DNA from: Pseudokineococcus marinus
GTDB taxonomy: Bacteria; Actinomycetota; Actinomycetes; Actinomycetales; Quadrisphaeraceae
Reading direction: 5' to 3'
DNA: 64,000 nucleotides
NCBI RefSeq assembly: GCF_037482405.1
Contig: NZ_JBBHZZ010000008.1
Coordinates: forward strand, 62,001-126,000
Below the pieces are notes generated by a model that was not told the DNA's origin, did no database searches, and saw nothing but the letters and a program-made list of their open reading frames with translations. Below, piece after piece: positions 39,633-47,149 of the stretch (the stretch's first letter is position 1; each line of letters begins with the position of its first letter). Both the position numbers and the translations under genes were made by a program.

Positions 39633-39796
39633 CCGGCGCCCCCGACCCAGCCGCGGACCGACCGCCGGCGACAGCTCCCGCGAGCGCGGGCGCGTCGCCC
39701 TGCGCGGGCGCACGGGGCTGGTCCGGCGGCGTCGTGGGCGGCCGGCTGCCGCCGTCCCGCCGGCGCCGCCGGCTCCCGCAGCCCCAGGAGACCTCC

Positions 39797-40627
39797 GTGA
39801 CCCACCGCACCCCCACGCCCTCGTCCGTCGCGACCAGCAGCAGCGCGAGCAGCACCAGCGCGAGCAGCACCAGCCCGACCGGCTCAGCCCGCCCCCGGCG
39901 CGGGGCCCACCGCACCGCGGCCGCCGCGCTCCTCGCCGGGGCGCTCGTCGTCGGCCCTGCGCTGGCGGCGTCCGCCCACGTGCGGGTCAGCGCCGACGAC
40001 CCCACCGTGGGCGGCTACAGCGTCCTGACCTTCCGCGTGCCCAACGAGTCCGACACCGCCGGCACGACCGCCGTCACCGTGGACCTGCCCACCGACACGC
40101 CGCTGCGCTCCGTCAGCGTCGAGCCCGTCCCCGGGTGGTCCGCGGAGGTCGTCACCGGCGACCTGCCCGAGCCCGTGGCCGTCGACGGCGGCGAGCTCAC
40201 CGAGGCGCCCCGGCAGGTCACGTGGACCGCCGACCCGGGCGTCGAGATCGGCCCGGGCGAGTTCCAGCGCTTCGTCGTCTCGGCGGGCCCGCTGCCCGAG
40301 GCGGGCACCGACGTCGTGCTCCCGGCGACGCAGACCTACTCCGACGGTGAGGTCGTGGCCTGGGACGAGCCCGTGGTCGCCGGTGAGGAGGAGCCGAACA
40401 CCCCGGCGCCGTCCTTCACCACGGTCGCGGCCGCTGACGACGAGGCCGCCACGACCGACGCCGAGGTGACGACGACCGCCGCGAGCACGAGCACCACGGG
40501 CGGCGCCGCGACGGAGGCGACCGACAGCAGCGCGCGCTGGCTCGCCGGCGGCGGGCTCGTCGTCGCGGTCGCGGCCTTCCTCCTCGCTCTGGTCGGTGCG
40601 GCGGGGCGGCGTCGTGCGGCGCGGTGA
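39797..40627 (+). CDS. ycnI: YcnI family (DUF1775) copper-associated exported protein
   Basis: A 276-aa secreted, membrane-tethered protein. The signal peptide (AAAALLAGALVVGPALAASA) is followed at once by His of HVRVSADDPTVGG; in YcnI this N-terminal His helps bind Cu(II). The DUF1775 domain spans about residues 60-195, then a Thr/Ala-rich linker and a C-terminal TM anchor (LAGGGLVVAVAAFLLALVG). GTG 39797 is supported by AGGAG six bases upstream. The first 25 residues are Ser/Thr low complexity from AGC-rich repeats. It pairs with copC downstream. Confidence 0.92.
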   Translation: MTHRTPTPSSVATSSSASSTSASSTSPTGSARPRRGAHRTAAAALLAGALVVGPALAASAHVRVSADDPTVGGYSVLTFRVPNESDTAGTTAVTVDLPTDTPLRSVSVEPVPGWSAEVVTGDLPEPVAVDGGELTEAPRQVTWTADPGVEIGPGEFQRFVVSAGPLPEAGTDVVLPATQTYSDGEVVAWDEPVVAGEEEPNTPAPSFTTVAAADDEAATTDAEVTTTAASTSTTGGAATEATDSSARWLAGGGLVVAVAAFLLALVGAAGRRRAAR

Positions 40628-40634
40628 GGCGGTG

Positions 40635-40663
40635 CCGGCGGCGCCCGTCCGGGCGGCCGCCGG
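40635..40663. terminator. hairpin between ycnI and copC
   Basis: CCGGCGGCGCCCG (40635-40647) pairs, with one bulge, with CGGGCGGCCGCCGG (40650-40663), 8 bp after the ycnI stop. It could end or attenuate transcription before copC. A second GC hairpin (CCCCCGGTGCGGGGG) follows at about 40688. Confidence 0.55.
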
Positions 40664-40739
40664 CCCCGAAGACACCACGACGGCCGCCCCCGGTGCGGGG
40701 GCGGCGAGCAGGCACGGCTCGAGAGCACACGGAGGCGTC

Positions 40740-41414
40740 ATGACCACGCGGGAGCGCACACGCACCACCCACCGGGCCGGGCGGCGCGCTGCGGGCGCCG
40801 CCGCCGGCGTGCTGGCGGCCGGGCTCGTCGTCGTGGCGGCCCCCGCAGCGTGGGCGCACGACCGGCTCGTCGGCTCCGACCCCGAGAGCGGGGCGGTCCT
40901 CGACGCCGTCCCCGCCGAGGCGGTGCTCACCTTCTCGTCCGAGGTGCAGGAGCTGGGCACCGTCCTCGAGCTCCAGGGGGCCGACGGCTCGTCGATCGCC
41001 GGCGAGACGGTCGTCGCGGGCCGCGACGTCAGCCTCCCCCTCCCCTCGGACCTGCCGTCGGGGGAGTACGCCGTGGTCTACCGGGTCACGTCGTCCGACG
41101 GGCACCCCATCAGCGGCGAGGTCCCCTTCTCGCTCGAGGTCGCCGCACCCGCCACCCCGGCGCCGAGCGCGTCGCCGTCGCCGAGCCCGTCACCCGCGGC
41201 GAGCCCCACCGCCACGTCGAGCGAGAGCGCCGGCGTCGGCAGCTCGCCCTCGCCGACCACCGCGGCCGGGGCCGCGGACGTCGCCGAGCCCGCCTCCGCG
41301 GAGTCGGGCGACGACGTCCCGTGGGCGCCCATCGTCGTCGTGCTCGTCGTCGTGGTGCTCGGCGGTCTCGCCGCCGCCGTCCTGGGACGCCGGCGGGGGC
41401 CGCGCACCCGCTGA
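40740..41414 (+). CDS. copC: CopC domain copper-binding exported protein
   Basis: A 224-aa protein with a signal peptide ending AAPAAWA and mature N-terminus HDRLVGSDPESGAVL; His1 plus the later His in SSDGHPISGEVPF form the Cu(II) site of CopC. The CopC beta-sandwich is about residues 40-135, followed by a Pro/Ser-rich linker and a C-terminal TM helix (IVVVLVVVVLGGLAAAVLG) with a basic stop-transfer. No CopD domain is fused and no copD gene is seen next to it. ATG 40740 with GGAGG upstream. Confidence 0.93.
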   Translation: MTTRERTRTTHRAGRRAAGAAAGVLAAGLVVVAAPAAWAHDRLVGSDPESGAVLDAVPAEAVLTFSSEVQELGTVLELQGADGSSIAGETVVAGRDVSLPLPSDLPSGEYAVVYRVTSSDGHPISGEVPFSLEVAAPATPAPSASPSPSPSPAASPTATSSESAGVGSSPSPTTAAGAADVAEPASAESGDDVPWAPIVVVLVVVVLGGLAAAVLGRRRGPRTR

Positions 41415-41427
41415 CCCACCCGCCGCG

Positions 41428-41481
41428 CGTCGGGCCCGGTCGCCTCGGCGGCCGGGCCCGACGGGTCCCAGCCCCTGGGAC
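41428..41481. terminator. two adjacent hairpins after copC
   Basis: CGTCGGGCCCGG (41428-41439) pairs exactly with CCGGGCCCGACG (41452-41463), 14 bp after the copC stop. A second palindrome GTCCCAG-CCC-CTGGGAC follows at 41465-41481 and could instead be a regulator site for the rhodanese gene. Confidence 0.65.
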
Positions 41482-41548
41482 GCGGGAAGGGTCGAGGGGT
41501 GGGACGCCGTTGTGGACGTCAGTGCTCGACGACCCCTCGGAGGACCCC

Positions 41549-42199
41549 GTGGCCGCAACGACCCCGATGACTGCCGTGACGCCCATGACCGCCGCCGTTC
41601 CCGGCGCCCGCACCGCCCCCGACGCCGCGAGCGGCCACCGCACGGACGCCGAGCGCCTCGTGGAGGGTCTGCGCCGCCGGCGCCCCGTCGTCCTCGTCGA
41701 CGTGCGCACGCCCGCCGAGTACGAGACCGCCCACGTCGAGGGGGCCGTCAACGTGCCGCTCGAGCTGCTCCTGCGGGAGCCGGGCGCGGTCGCGTCGCGC
41801 CTGTCCGGCGACGTCGTCCTCATGTGCGCGCTCGGCGGGCGCGCCGAGCAGGCCCGCGAGGCGCTCGTCGCCGCGGGCGCCACGGCCACGCTGCAGGTGC
41901 TCGGCGGCGGGGTCGACGGCGTCCGCCGCGCCGGCGGCACCGTCGTGGCCGGTCGCAGCCGCTGGGCCATGGAGCGCCAGGTGCGCCTCGTCGCCGGCTC
42001 CCTCGTCCTCGGCAGCGTCCTGCTGAGCCTGCGGGTGCCCGCCGCCCGCTTCCTCGCCGGCGGCGTCGGCGCGGGCCTCACCTACGCCGCCCTCAGCGAC
42101 ACCTGCACGATGGCGCGCGGTCTCGCCCGCCTGCCCTACAACCGGACGGTGGCCTCGCCCACGCTCGACGAGGTGCTCGCCCAGCTCGACGCCGCCTGA
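41549..42199 (+). CDS. rhodanese-DUF2892 membrane protein
   Basis: A 216-aa protein: rhodanese domain (about residues 30-130) with the persulfide cysteine in VVLMCALGGRAEQA. A DUF2892 two-helix membrane domain follows (AMERQVRLVAGSLVLGS to the CTMARGLARLPYNR end). Such YgaP-like proteins move sulfane sulfur at the membrane. GTG 41549 has GGAGG five bases upstream; GTG 41525 is an alternative. A strong bidirectional terminator lies just after it. Confidence 0.88.
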   Translation: MAATTPMTAVTPMTAAVPGARTAPDAASGHRTDAERLVEGLRRRRPVVLVDVRTPAEYETAHVEGAVNVPLELLLREPGAVASRLSGDVVLMCALGGRAEQAREALVAAGATATLQVLGGGVDGVRRAGGTVVAGRSRWAMERQVRLVAGSLVLGSVLLSLRVPAARFLAGGVGAGLTYAALSDTCTMARGLARLPYNRTVASPTLDEVLAQLDAA

Positions 42200-42224
42200 G
42201 CCGCCCCTCCCCGGCCTCCCGGCA

Positions 42225-42275
42225 CGACGACGGCCCCCGGACCTCCTTCGAGGAGGTCGGGGGCCGTCGTCGTCG
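42225..42275. terminator. bidirectional terminator between rhodanese gene and nrdB
   Basis: CGACGACGGCCCCCGGACCT (plus CCT) pairs with AGGAGGTCGGGGGCCGTCGT (plus CG) around a TTCG tetraloop, with one bulged G. It lies 26 bp past the rhodanese stop and 35 bp past the nrdB stop (opposite strand). Confidence 0.85.
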
Positions 42276-42309
42276 CGGCGCCACGGCCGAGCGGTGCCGC
42301 GCCGGGGCG

Positions 42310-43545
42310 TCAGTCCCAGGAGAGCCCGCCGCCGGTCTGGTACTCGATGACCCGGGTCTCGAAGAAGTTCTTCTCCTTGCCCAGGTCCATGACCTCGCTC
42401 ATCCACGGGAACGGGTTGTCCACCGCGGGGTAGACGGGGGCGAGACCGAGCTGGCCGCAGCGGCGGTTGGTGATGAAGTGCATGTACTGCTCGCACAGCT
42501 CGGCGTTGAGGCCGAGGAGCCCGCGCGGCATCGTCGAGCGGCCGTAGGCGACCTCGAGCTCGCAGGCCTCGGTGAGCATCTGCCGCACCTCGGCCTGGAA
42601 CTCCTCGCTCCACAGGTGCGGGTTCTCGGCCTTGATCTGGTTGATCGTGTCGATGCCGAAGTTCAGGTGGATCGACTCGTCGCGCAGGATGTACTGGTAC
42701 TGCTCGGCGATGCCGACCATCTTGTTCCGCCGGCCGAGCGAGAGGATCTGCGCGAAGCCGGTGTAGAACCACATGCCCTCGAAGATGACGTAGAAGGCCA
42801 CGAGGTCGCGCAGGAACTGGGTGTCGGCCTCCGGCGTCCCCGTGCGGAAGTCCGGGTCCTCCAGCGCCTGGGTGTACTGCAGCGCCCAGGCGTCCTTGTC
42901 GGCGATGGACGGCACCTCGCGGTACATGTTGAAGAGCTCGCCCTCGTCCAGGCCGAGGCTCTCGCAGATGTACTGGAAGGTGTGCGTGTGCACGGCCTCC
43001 TCGAAGGACTGCCGCAGCAGGTACTGGCGGCACTCCGGGTTCGTGAGGTGGCGGTAGACCGCGAGCACGATGTTGTTCGCGACGAGGGACTCGGCCGTCG
43101 CGAAGAACCCGAGGTTGCGCTTGAGCATGAGCCGCTCGTCCTCGGTGAGCCCGCCGGGCGAGTTCCACAGCGCGATGTCGGCCTGCATGGACACCTCGGT
43201 GGGCATCCAGTGGTTGCCGCACCCGGCGAGGTACTTGTCCCACGCCCACGTGTACTTCATGGGCAGCAGCTGGTTGACGTCGGCGCGGCCGTTGATCATC
43301 CGCTTCTCGGAGACCTCGACGCGGCCTCCGTTGCGGTCGAGGCTGCCGAGGCCCGTGGTCGAGTCCCCCGAGCCGGCGCCGTCCTGGGCCGGGGCGGTCG
43401 TCGGGGCCACGGCCGGCTGCGGGACGCCGGGCAGGTCGGCCGGGCGCGCGGTGACGTCGCCGGAGGTGCGGGCGCCCGGAACCTGCGGGCGCACGGGAGC
43501 GGGAGCGGTCGTCGGGGCGGGAGCGTCGTCCCAGTCGAGAGTCAC
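42310..43545 (-). CDS. nrdB: ribonucleoside-diphosphate reductase subunit beta, class Ic type
   Basis: Radical-generating small subunit of ribonucleotide reductase. The 411-aa protein has an about 75-residue Pro/Ala-rich N-terminal extension, then the ferritin-like helical bundle. Metal ligands are E152, E183, H186, E256, E290 and H293, with the same spacing as in the Chlamydia trachomatis enzyme. The position of the radical tyrosine is F190 (EAVHTHTF), and the first ligand is Glu rather than Asp; both mark class Ic, which uses a Mn/Fe cofactor in place of a tyrosyl radical. The C-terminal radical-transfer Tyr (VIEYQTGG) is kept. GTG 43545 overlaps the nrdA stop. Few alternatives exist. Confidence 0.95.
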   Translation of the reverse strand: MTLDWDDAPAPTTAPAPVRPQVPGARTSGDVTARPADLPGVPQPAVAPTTAPAQDGAGSGDSTTGLGSLDRNGGRVEVSEKRMINGRADVNQLLPMKYTWAWDKYLAGCGNHWMPTEVSMQADIALWNSPGGLTEDERLMLKRNLGFFATAESLVANNIVLAVYRHLTNPECRQYLLRQSFEEAVHTHTFQYICESLGLDEGELFNMYREVPSIADKDAWALQYTQALEDPDFRTGTPEADTQFLRDLVAFYVIFEGMWFYTGFAQILSLGRRNKMVGIAEQYQYILRDESIHLNFGIDTINQIKAENPHLWSEEFQAEVRQMLTEACELEVAYGRSTMPRGLLGLNAELCEQYMHFITNRRCGQLGLAPVYPAVDNPFPWMSEVMDLGKEKNFFETRVIEYQTGGGLSWD

Positions 43546-46520
43546 TGGCAGGCCTCGCACTCGGGGTCGTCGATGGAGCACGCCGCGGGCTGCGGCGCGC
43601 CGGTCGGGACTACTGCTGCCACGGCCGTGGGAGCGGCGGTGACCGGCGGCGCCACGGCCGCGGGCACCGCCGGGACGGCCGCGGCCGCGGGGGCGACGGC
43701 GACCGCGTTGAGGCGGCCGTCGGTGCCCTTGAGCGTCGACTTCTCGACGTGGGTGCGGCTCGAGCTGCGCAGGTAGTACGTCGTCTTGAGCCCCTGGCGC
43801 CAGGCCGCCCGGTAGAGCTCGTCGAGCGTGCGCCCGTTGGGCTCGAGGACGTAGAGGTTGAGCGACTGCGCCTGGTCGATCCACACCTGGCGGCGCGAGC
43901 CGGCTCGCACGAGCCAGTGGGGGTCCACCTCGAAGGCGGTGGCGTAGAGGGCCTTGAGGTCGGCGGGCACCCGGTCGACGGCGCCGAGGCTGCCGTCGTA
44001 GTACTTGAGGTCGCTGACCATGACGTCGTCCCACAGCCCGCGCTCCTTCAGGGCGCGCACGAGCGAGGTCGAGACGACGGTGAAGTCGCCGCTCATGTTC
44101 GCCTTGACGTAGAGGTTGCGGTACTGCGGCTCGATCGACTGGCTGACGCCGACGATGTTGCTGATGGTCGCCGTCGGCGCGATCGCCATGATGTTGGAGT
44201 TGCGGACGCCGGTGCGCTGCACCCGCTCGCGCAGCGACGCCCAGTCCTGGCGCTCGACGACGGGCTGGTCGAGGTCGCCGCCGCGGGCCTCGGCCACGCG
44301 CGCCACCGAGTCGTGCGGCATGACGCCCTGGCTCCACAGCGACCCGGGGAAGGACGCGTACGCGCCGCGCTCCTCGGCGAGGTCCGCCGAGGCGCTGATG
44401 GCGGCGTGGCTGATGGCCTCCATGCTCGTGCCGGCGAACTCGACCGCCGCCTCGCTGGCGTACGGCAGGCCCAGGGTGAAGAGCGCGTCCTGGAAGCCCA
44501 TGAGCCCGAGGCCCACCGGGCGGTGCTTCCGGTTCGAGTTCTCCGCCTGCGGGATCGTGTAGAGGTTGATGTCGATGACGTCGTCGAGCATCCGGACCGC
44601 GGTGCGCACGGTGGCGCGCAGCTTCTCCTCGTCGAGCCCGTCGGGGCCGACGTGCTGGGCGAGGTTCACCGAGGCGAGGTTGCAGACGGCGACCTCGTCG
44701 CGGCTCGTGTTGAGCGTGATCTCCGTGCAGAGGTTCGAGGAGTGCACGACGCCGGCGTGCTGCTGCGGCGAGCGCAGGTTGCACGCGTCCTTGAAGGTGA
44801 TCCACGGGTGCCCGGTCTCGAAGAGCATCGTCAGCATCCGGCGCCACAGGTCCTTGGCGCGCACGGTGCGGGAGACGGCGATGCGCCCCGCGGCGGCCTC
44901 GGCCTCGTAGTGCTCGTAGCGGTCCTTGAAGGCCGCGCCGTAGAGGTCGTGGAGGTCGGGCACCTCGTCGGGCGAGAAGAGCGTCCAGTCGCCGTCGGCC
45001 TCGACCCGCTGGAGGAAGAGGTCCGGCACCCAGTTGGCGGTGTTCATGTCGTGGGTGCGGCGGCGGTCGTCGCCGGTGTTCTTGCGCAGGTCGAGGAACT
45101 GCTCGACGTCGATGTGCCACGTCTCGAGGTAGGCGCAGACGGCGCCCTTGCGCTTGCCGCCCTGGTTGACGGCGATCGCCGTGTCGTTGGCCACCTTGAG
45201 GAACGGCACGATGCCGGAGCTCTCGCCGTTCGTGCCCTTGATGTAGGCGCCCGTGCCGCGCACCGGCGTCCAGTCGTTGCCGAGGCCGCCGGAGAACTTG
45301 GCGAGCAGCGCGTTGTCGCGGATGCCCGAGTAGATGGCGTCGAGGTCGTCGTCGACGGTCGTGAGGAAGCACGAGGAGAGCTGCGGGCGCACCGTGCCGG
45401 CGTTGAAGAGCGTCGGCGTCGAGGTCATGAGGTCGAAGCTCGACAGCGCCTCGTAGAACTGGACCGCCCGCGCCTCGCGGTCGTCCTCCTCGAGGGCGAG
45501 ACCCATGGCCACGCGCAGGAAGAAGGCCTGCGGCATCTCGAACCGCACGCCCCTCGTGTGGAGGAAGTAGCGGTCGTAGAGCGTCTGCAGGCCGAGGTAG
45601 GTGAAGTCGAGGTCGCGCTCGGGGCGGATGGCCGCGCCGAGCCGCTCGAGGTCGAAGTCGAGCAGGCGCGGGTCGAGGCGCTCGTCGGCGACGCCGTGGC
45701 GCACGTAGTCGGCGAAGTACGCGGGGTACCGCTCGGCCATCTGCGCCTGGCTGGCCTGCTGGGGCTCGCCGGCGAGGAGGGTGAGGACCTCGGTGCGCAG
45801 GACGTCGAGGAGCAGGCGGGCGCTGACCCGGCTGTAGTCGGGCTCGGTCTCGACCATCGAGCGCGCCGCGAGGACGGGCGCCTGGGCGAGCTCGGCGGCG
45901 GTGATGCCGTCGTAGAGGCTGCGGACGGTCTCGGCGAGGACGGCGGAGGCGTCGACGGCCGGGTCGAGGTCGGCGCAGGCCTCGCCGATGACGAGGCGCA
46001 GGCGGTCGACGTCGAGCGGGGCCTGGCCGCCGTCGGGGCCGGTCACGCGCAGGTCGGGGATGCGGGCCCCGCCCGGCATCTGCGGCAGCTCGGCGCCGCG
46101 GCTCGCGTCGTCGGGCTCGGGCAGGGACGCCGCGGCCGCGCGCAGGCGGGCGTGCTCCTCGCGGTAGAGGACGTAGGAGCGGGCGATGCGGTGCTCGCCC
46201 GAGCGCATCAGGGCCAGCTCGACCTGGTCCTGGATCTCCTCGACGTCGACCGAGCGTCCCGCGCCGTAGCGGCGCTCGAGGGCGGCGACGACCTGGCCGG
46301 TGAGGACGTCGACGAGCTCGCGGACGCGGCTGCTGCCGCCGGCGCCCTGGCCCTCGACGGCGAGGAAGGCGGCGCGCATGGCGGCGGAGATCTTGGCGGG
46401 CTCGAAGGCGGCGACGCCGCCGTCGCGCTTGAGGACGGCGATGCGGGCGCTCGGCCCCGCCGGGGCGGTGCCCGTGGGTGCGCCCGGTGCGGCGGCCGGC
46501 CGCTCGGTGGTCTGGGTCAT
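43542..46520 (-). CDS. nrdA: ribonucleoside-diphosphate reductase subunit alpha
   Basis: Catalytic large subunit that reduces ribonucleoside diphosphates. The 992-aa protein has an N-terminal ATP-cone (about residues 25-125, IAVLKRDGGVAAFEPAKI). A second, ATP-cone-like segment (about 140-240) precedes the barrel. Active-site cysteines are in PQLSSCFLTT, SNLCTEITLN and VAVCNLASVNL, and the C-terminal shuttle pair is CEAC. Extra ATP-cones are also known in chlamydial class Ic enzymes. ATG 46520 has GAGGAGAG upstream. The leader carries a B12 riboswitch, so expression should fall when cobalamin is present. It overlaps nrdB by 4 bp. Confidence 0.96.
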   Translation of the reverse strand: MTQTTERPAAAPGAPTGTAPAGPSARIAVLKRDGGVAAFEPAKISAAMRAAFLAVEGQGAGGSSRVRELVDVLTGQVVAALERRYGAGRSVDVEEIQDQVELALMRSGEHRIARSYVLYREEHARLRAAAASLPEPDDASRGAELPQMPGGARIPDLRVTGPDGGQAPLDVDRLRLVIGEACADLDPAVDASAVLAETVRSLYDGITAAELAQAPVLAARSMVETEPDYSRVSARLLLDVLRTEVLTLLAGEPQQASQAQMAERYPAYFADYVRHGVADERLDPRLLDFDLERLGAAIRPERDLDFTYLGLQTLYDRYFLHTRGVRFEMPQAFFLRVAMGLALEEDDREARAVQFYEALSSFDLMTSTPTLFNAGTVRPQLSSCFLTTVDDDLDAIYSGIRDNALLAKFSGGLGNDWTPVRGTGAYIKGTNGESSGIVPFLKVANDTAIAVNQGGKRKGAVCAYLETWHIDVEQFLDLRKNTGDDRRRTHDMNTANWVPDLFLQRVEADGDWTLFSPDEVPDLHDLYGAAFKDRYEHYEAEAAAGRIAVSRTVRAKDLWRRMLTMLFETGHPWITFKDACNLRSPQQHAGVVHSSNLCTEITLNTSRDEVAVCNLASVNLAQHVGPDGLDEEKLRATVRTAVRMLDDVIDINLYTIPQAENSNRKHRPVGLGLMGFQDALFTLGLPYASEAAVEFAGTSMEAISHAAISASADLAEERGAYASFPGSLWSQGVMPHDSVARVAEARGGDLDQPVVERQDWASLRERVQRTGVRNSNIMAIAPTATISNIVGVSQSIEPQYRNLYVKANMSGDFTVVSTSLVRALKERGLWDDVMVSDLKYYDGSLGAVDRVPADLKALYATAFEVDPHWLVRAGSRRQVWIDQAQSLNLYVLEPNGRTLDELYRAAWRQGLKTTYYLRSSSRTHVEKSTLKGTDGRLNAVAVAPAAAAVPAVPAAVAPPVTAAPTAVAAVVPTGAPQPAACSIDDPECEACQ

Positions 46521-46636
46521 CGGTGCTCTCTCCTCGCGAGCGTGGTGCCCGGTGCTCGCGGGAGGAGCGGTGCCGACGGCAGCGCGCACGGGGGTGCGCA
46601 CGACGTCGCCACGAGCCCACCCGCGAGGCCCCGGAC

Positions 46637-46660
46637 GGCGCGCACCGGCCGGCGCGCGCA
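46637..46660 (-). terminator. possible riboswitch expression-platform hairpin
   Basis: GGCGCGCACCGG / CCGGCGCGCGC can form a strong hairpin immediately 3' of the cobalamin aptamer (on the - strand) and 120 bp before the nrdA start. It could be an intrinsic terminator or anti-antiterminator; no T-tract is present. Confidence 0.4.
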
Positions 46661-46855
46661 CCGGAGGCAGGTCTTCGGACTCGCGGGCGCCGGTGCTCGC
46701 GCACCGTCCTACTGGCCGTCGCTTCCCGGGCTCGCACCCAGTGCTGCGACCGGCGCCCGGCTCTCGTCGGGCACCGGTGACGGCGGTCGTTCCCGCTCAC
46801 CGCTGCGGGGCAGTCCCGGAGTCGCACCGGGTTCCCTCTTGCCCCGGCCACCCCC
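46661..46855 (-). ncRNA. cobalamin (B12) riboswitch upstream of nrdAB
   Basis: Read on the - strand, the region contains the B12-aptamer core: GGGAACCCGGTGCGACTCCG, then GGACTGCCCCGCAGCGGTGA (46797-46836). At the 3' end is the diagnostic AGTCCGAAGACCTGCC (46666-46681). Between lie variable GC-rich stems. It is placed 140 nt before nrdA, so cobalamin should turn off the B12-independent reductase. This is the same logic as described for Streptomyces nrdABS, where a B12-dependent class II enzyme takes over. Confidence 0.93.
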
Positions 46856-46893
46856 GCCGCGAGAGCGAGGAGGGCCGGACCTCCAGCGCCGCT

Positions 46894-46941
46894 GACACTA
46901 CATCTCGGGCCGTCCCGCGCAAGCACCCCAACATCTCGTGT
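46894..46941. promoter_or_regulatory. two NrdR-like boxes upstream of nrdAB
   Basis: GACACTACATCTCGGG (46894-46909) and CCCCAACATCTCGTGT (46926-46941) resemble the NrdR consensus ACACWATATNTNGTGT; each keeps one good half and the ACATCTCG core. Their centres are 32 bp apart (three helical turns), the spacing typical for NrdR. They lie just upstream of the B12 riboswitch, where the nrdAB promoter is expected. Confidence 0.7.
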
Positions 46942-47149
46942 CGGCGTGTCGCGCGTCGTCCACAAGCGGTCCACCGCTCGTCCCCCGCCGGGCGCCCCTC
47001 GTCCCCCGCTCGTCCACGCCCCCGTCCCCAGGCTCGAGCCCAGCTGGACGGACTTCGTAGCCTTCTTCCGCTCCACAGCGCTCTGAGGACGGAGAAGGGC
47101 TACGAAGGCCCAGGAGAGGCGCATCTCCGCGGAGCAGCGACGCCGCGGG
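46942..47149. other. remaining intergenic sequence between nrd promoter and copA
   Basis: No gene is seen. The stretch 46942-47049 presumably contains the far end of the nrdAB promoter region. The stretch 47050-47110 is a palindromic repeat listed separately, 40 bp beyond the copA stop. Confidence 0.5.
47050..47110. repeat. palindrome related to the 6851-6915 element
   Basis: GGACTTCGTAGCCTTCTTCC (47050-47069) pairs imperfectly with GGAGAAGGGCTACGAAGGCC (47091-47110). The first 16 bases, GGACTTCGTAGCCTTC, are identical to the arm of the long inverted repeat at 6851-6915. It lies 40 bp past the copA stop. Confidence 0.8.

Noticed and set aside
43749..46895. Open frame of over 1000 codons on the + strand opposite nrdA
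   Set aside because: It is the mirror frame of the GC-rich nrdA gene; its translation is Val/Ala/Arg/Asp/Glu-biased with no domains, while the - strand has all NrdA active-site motifs.
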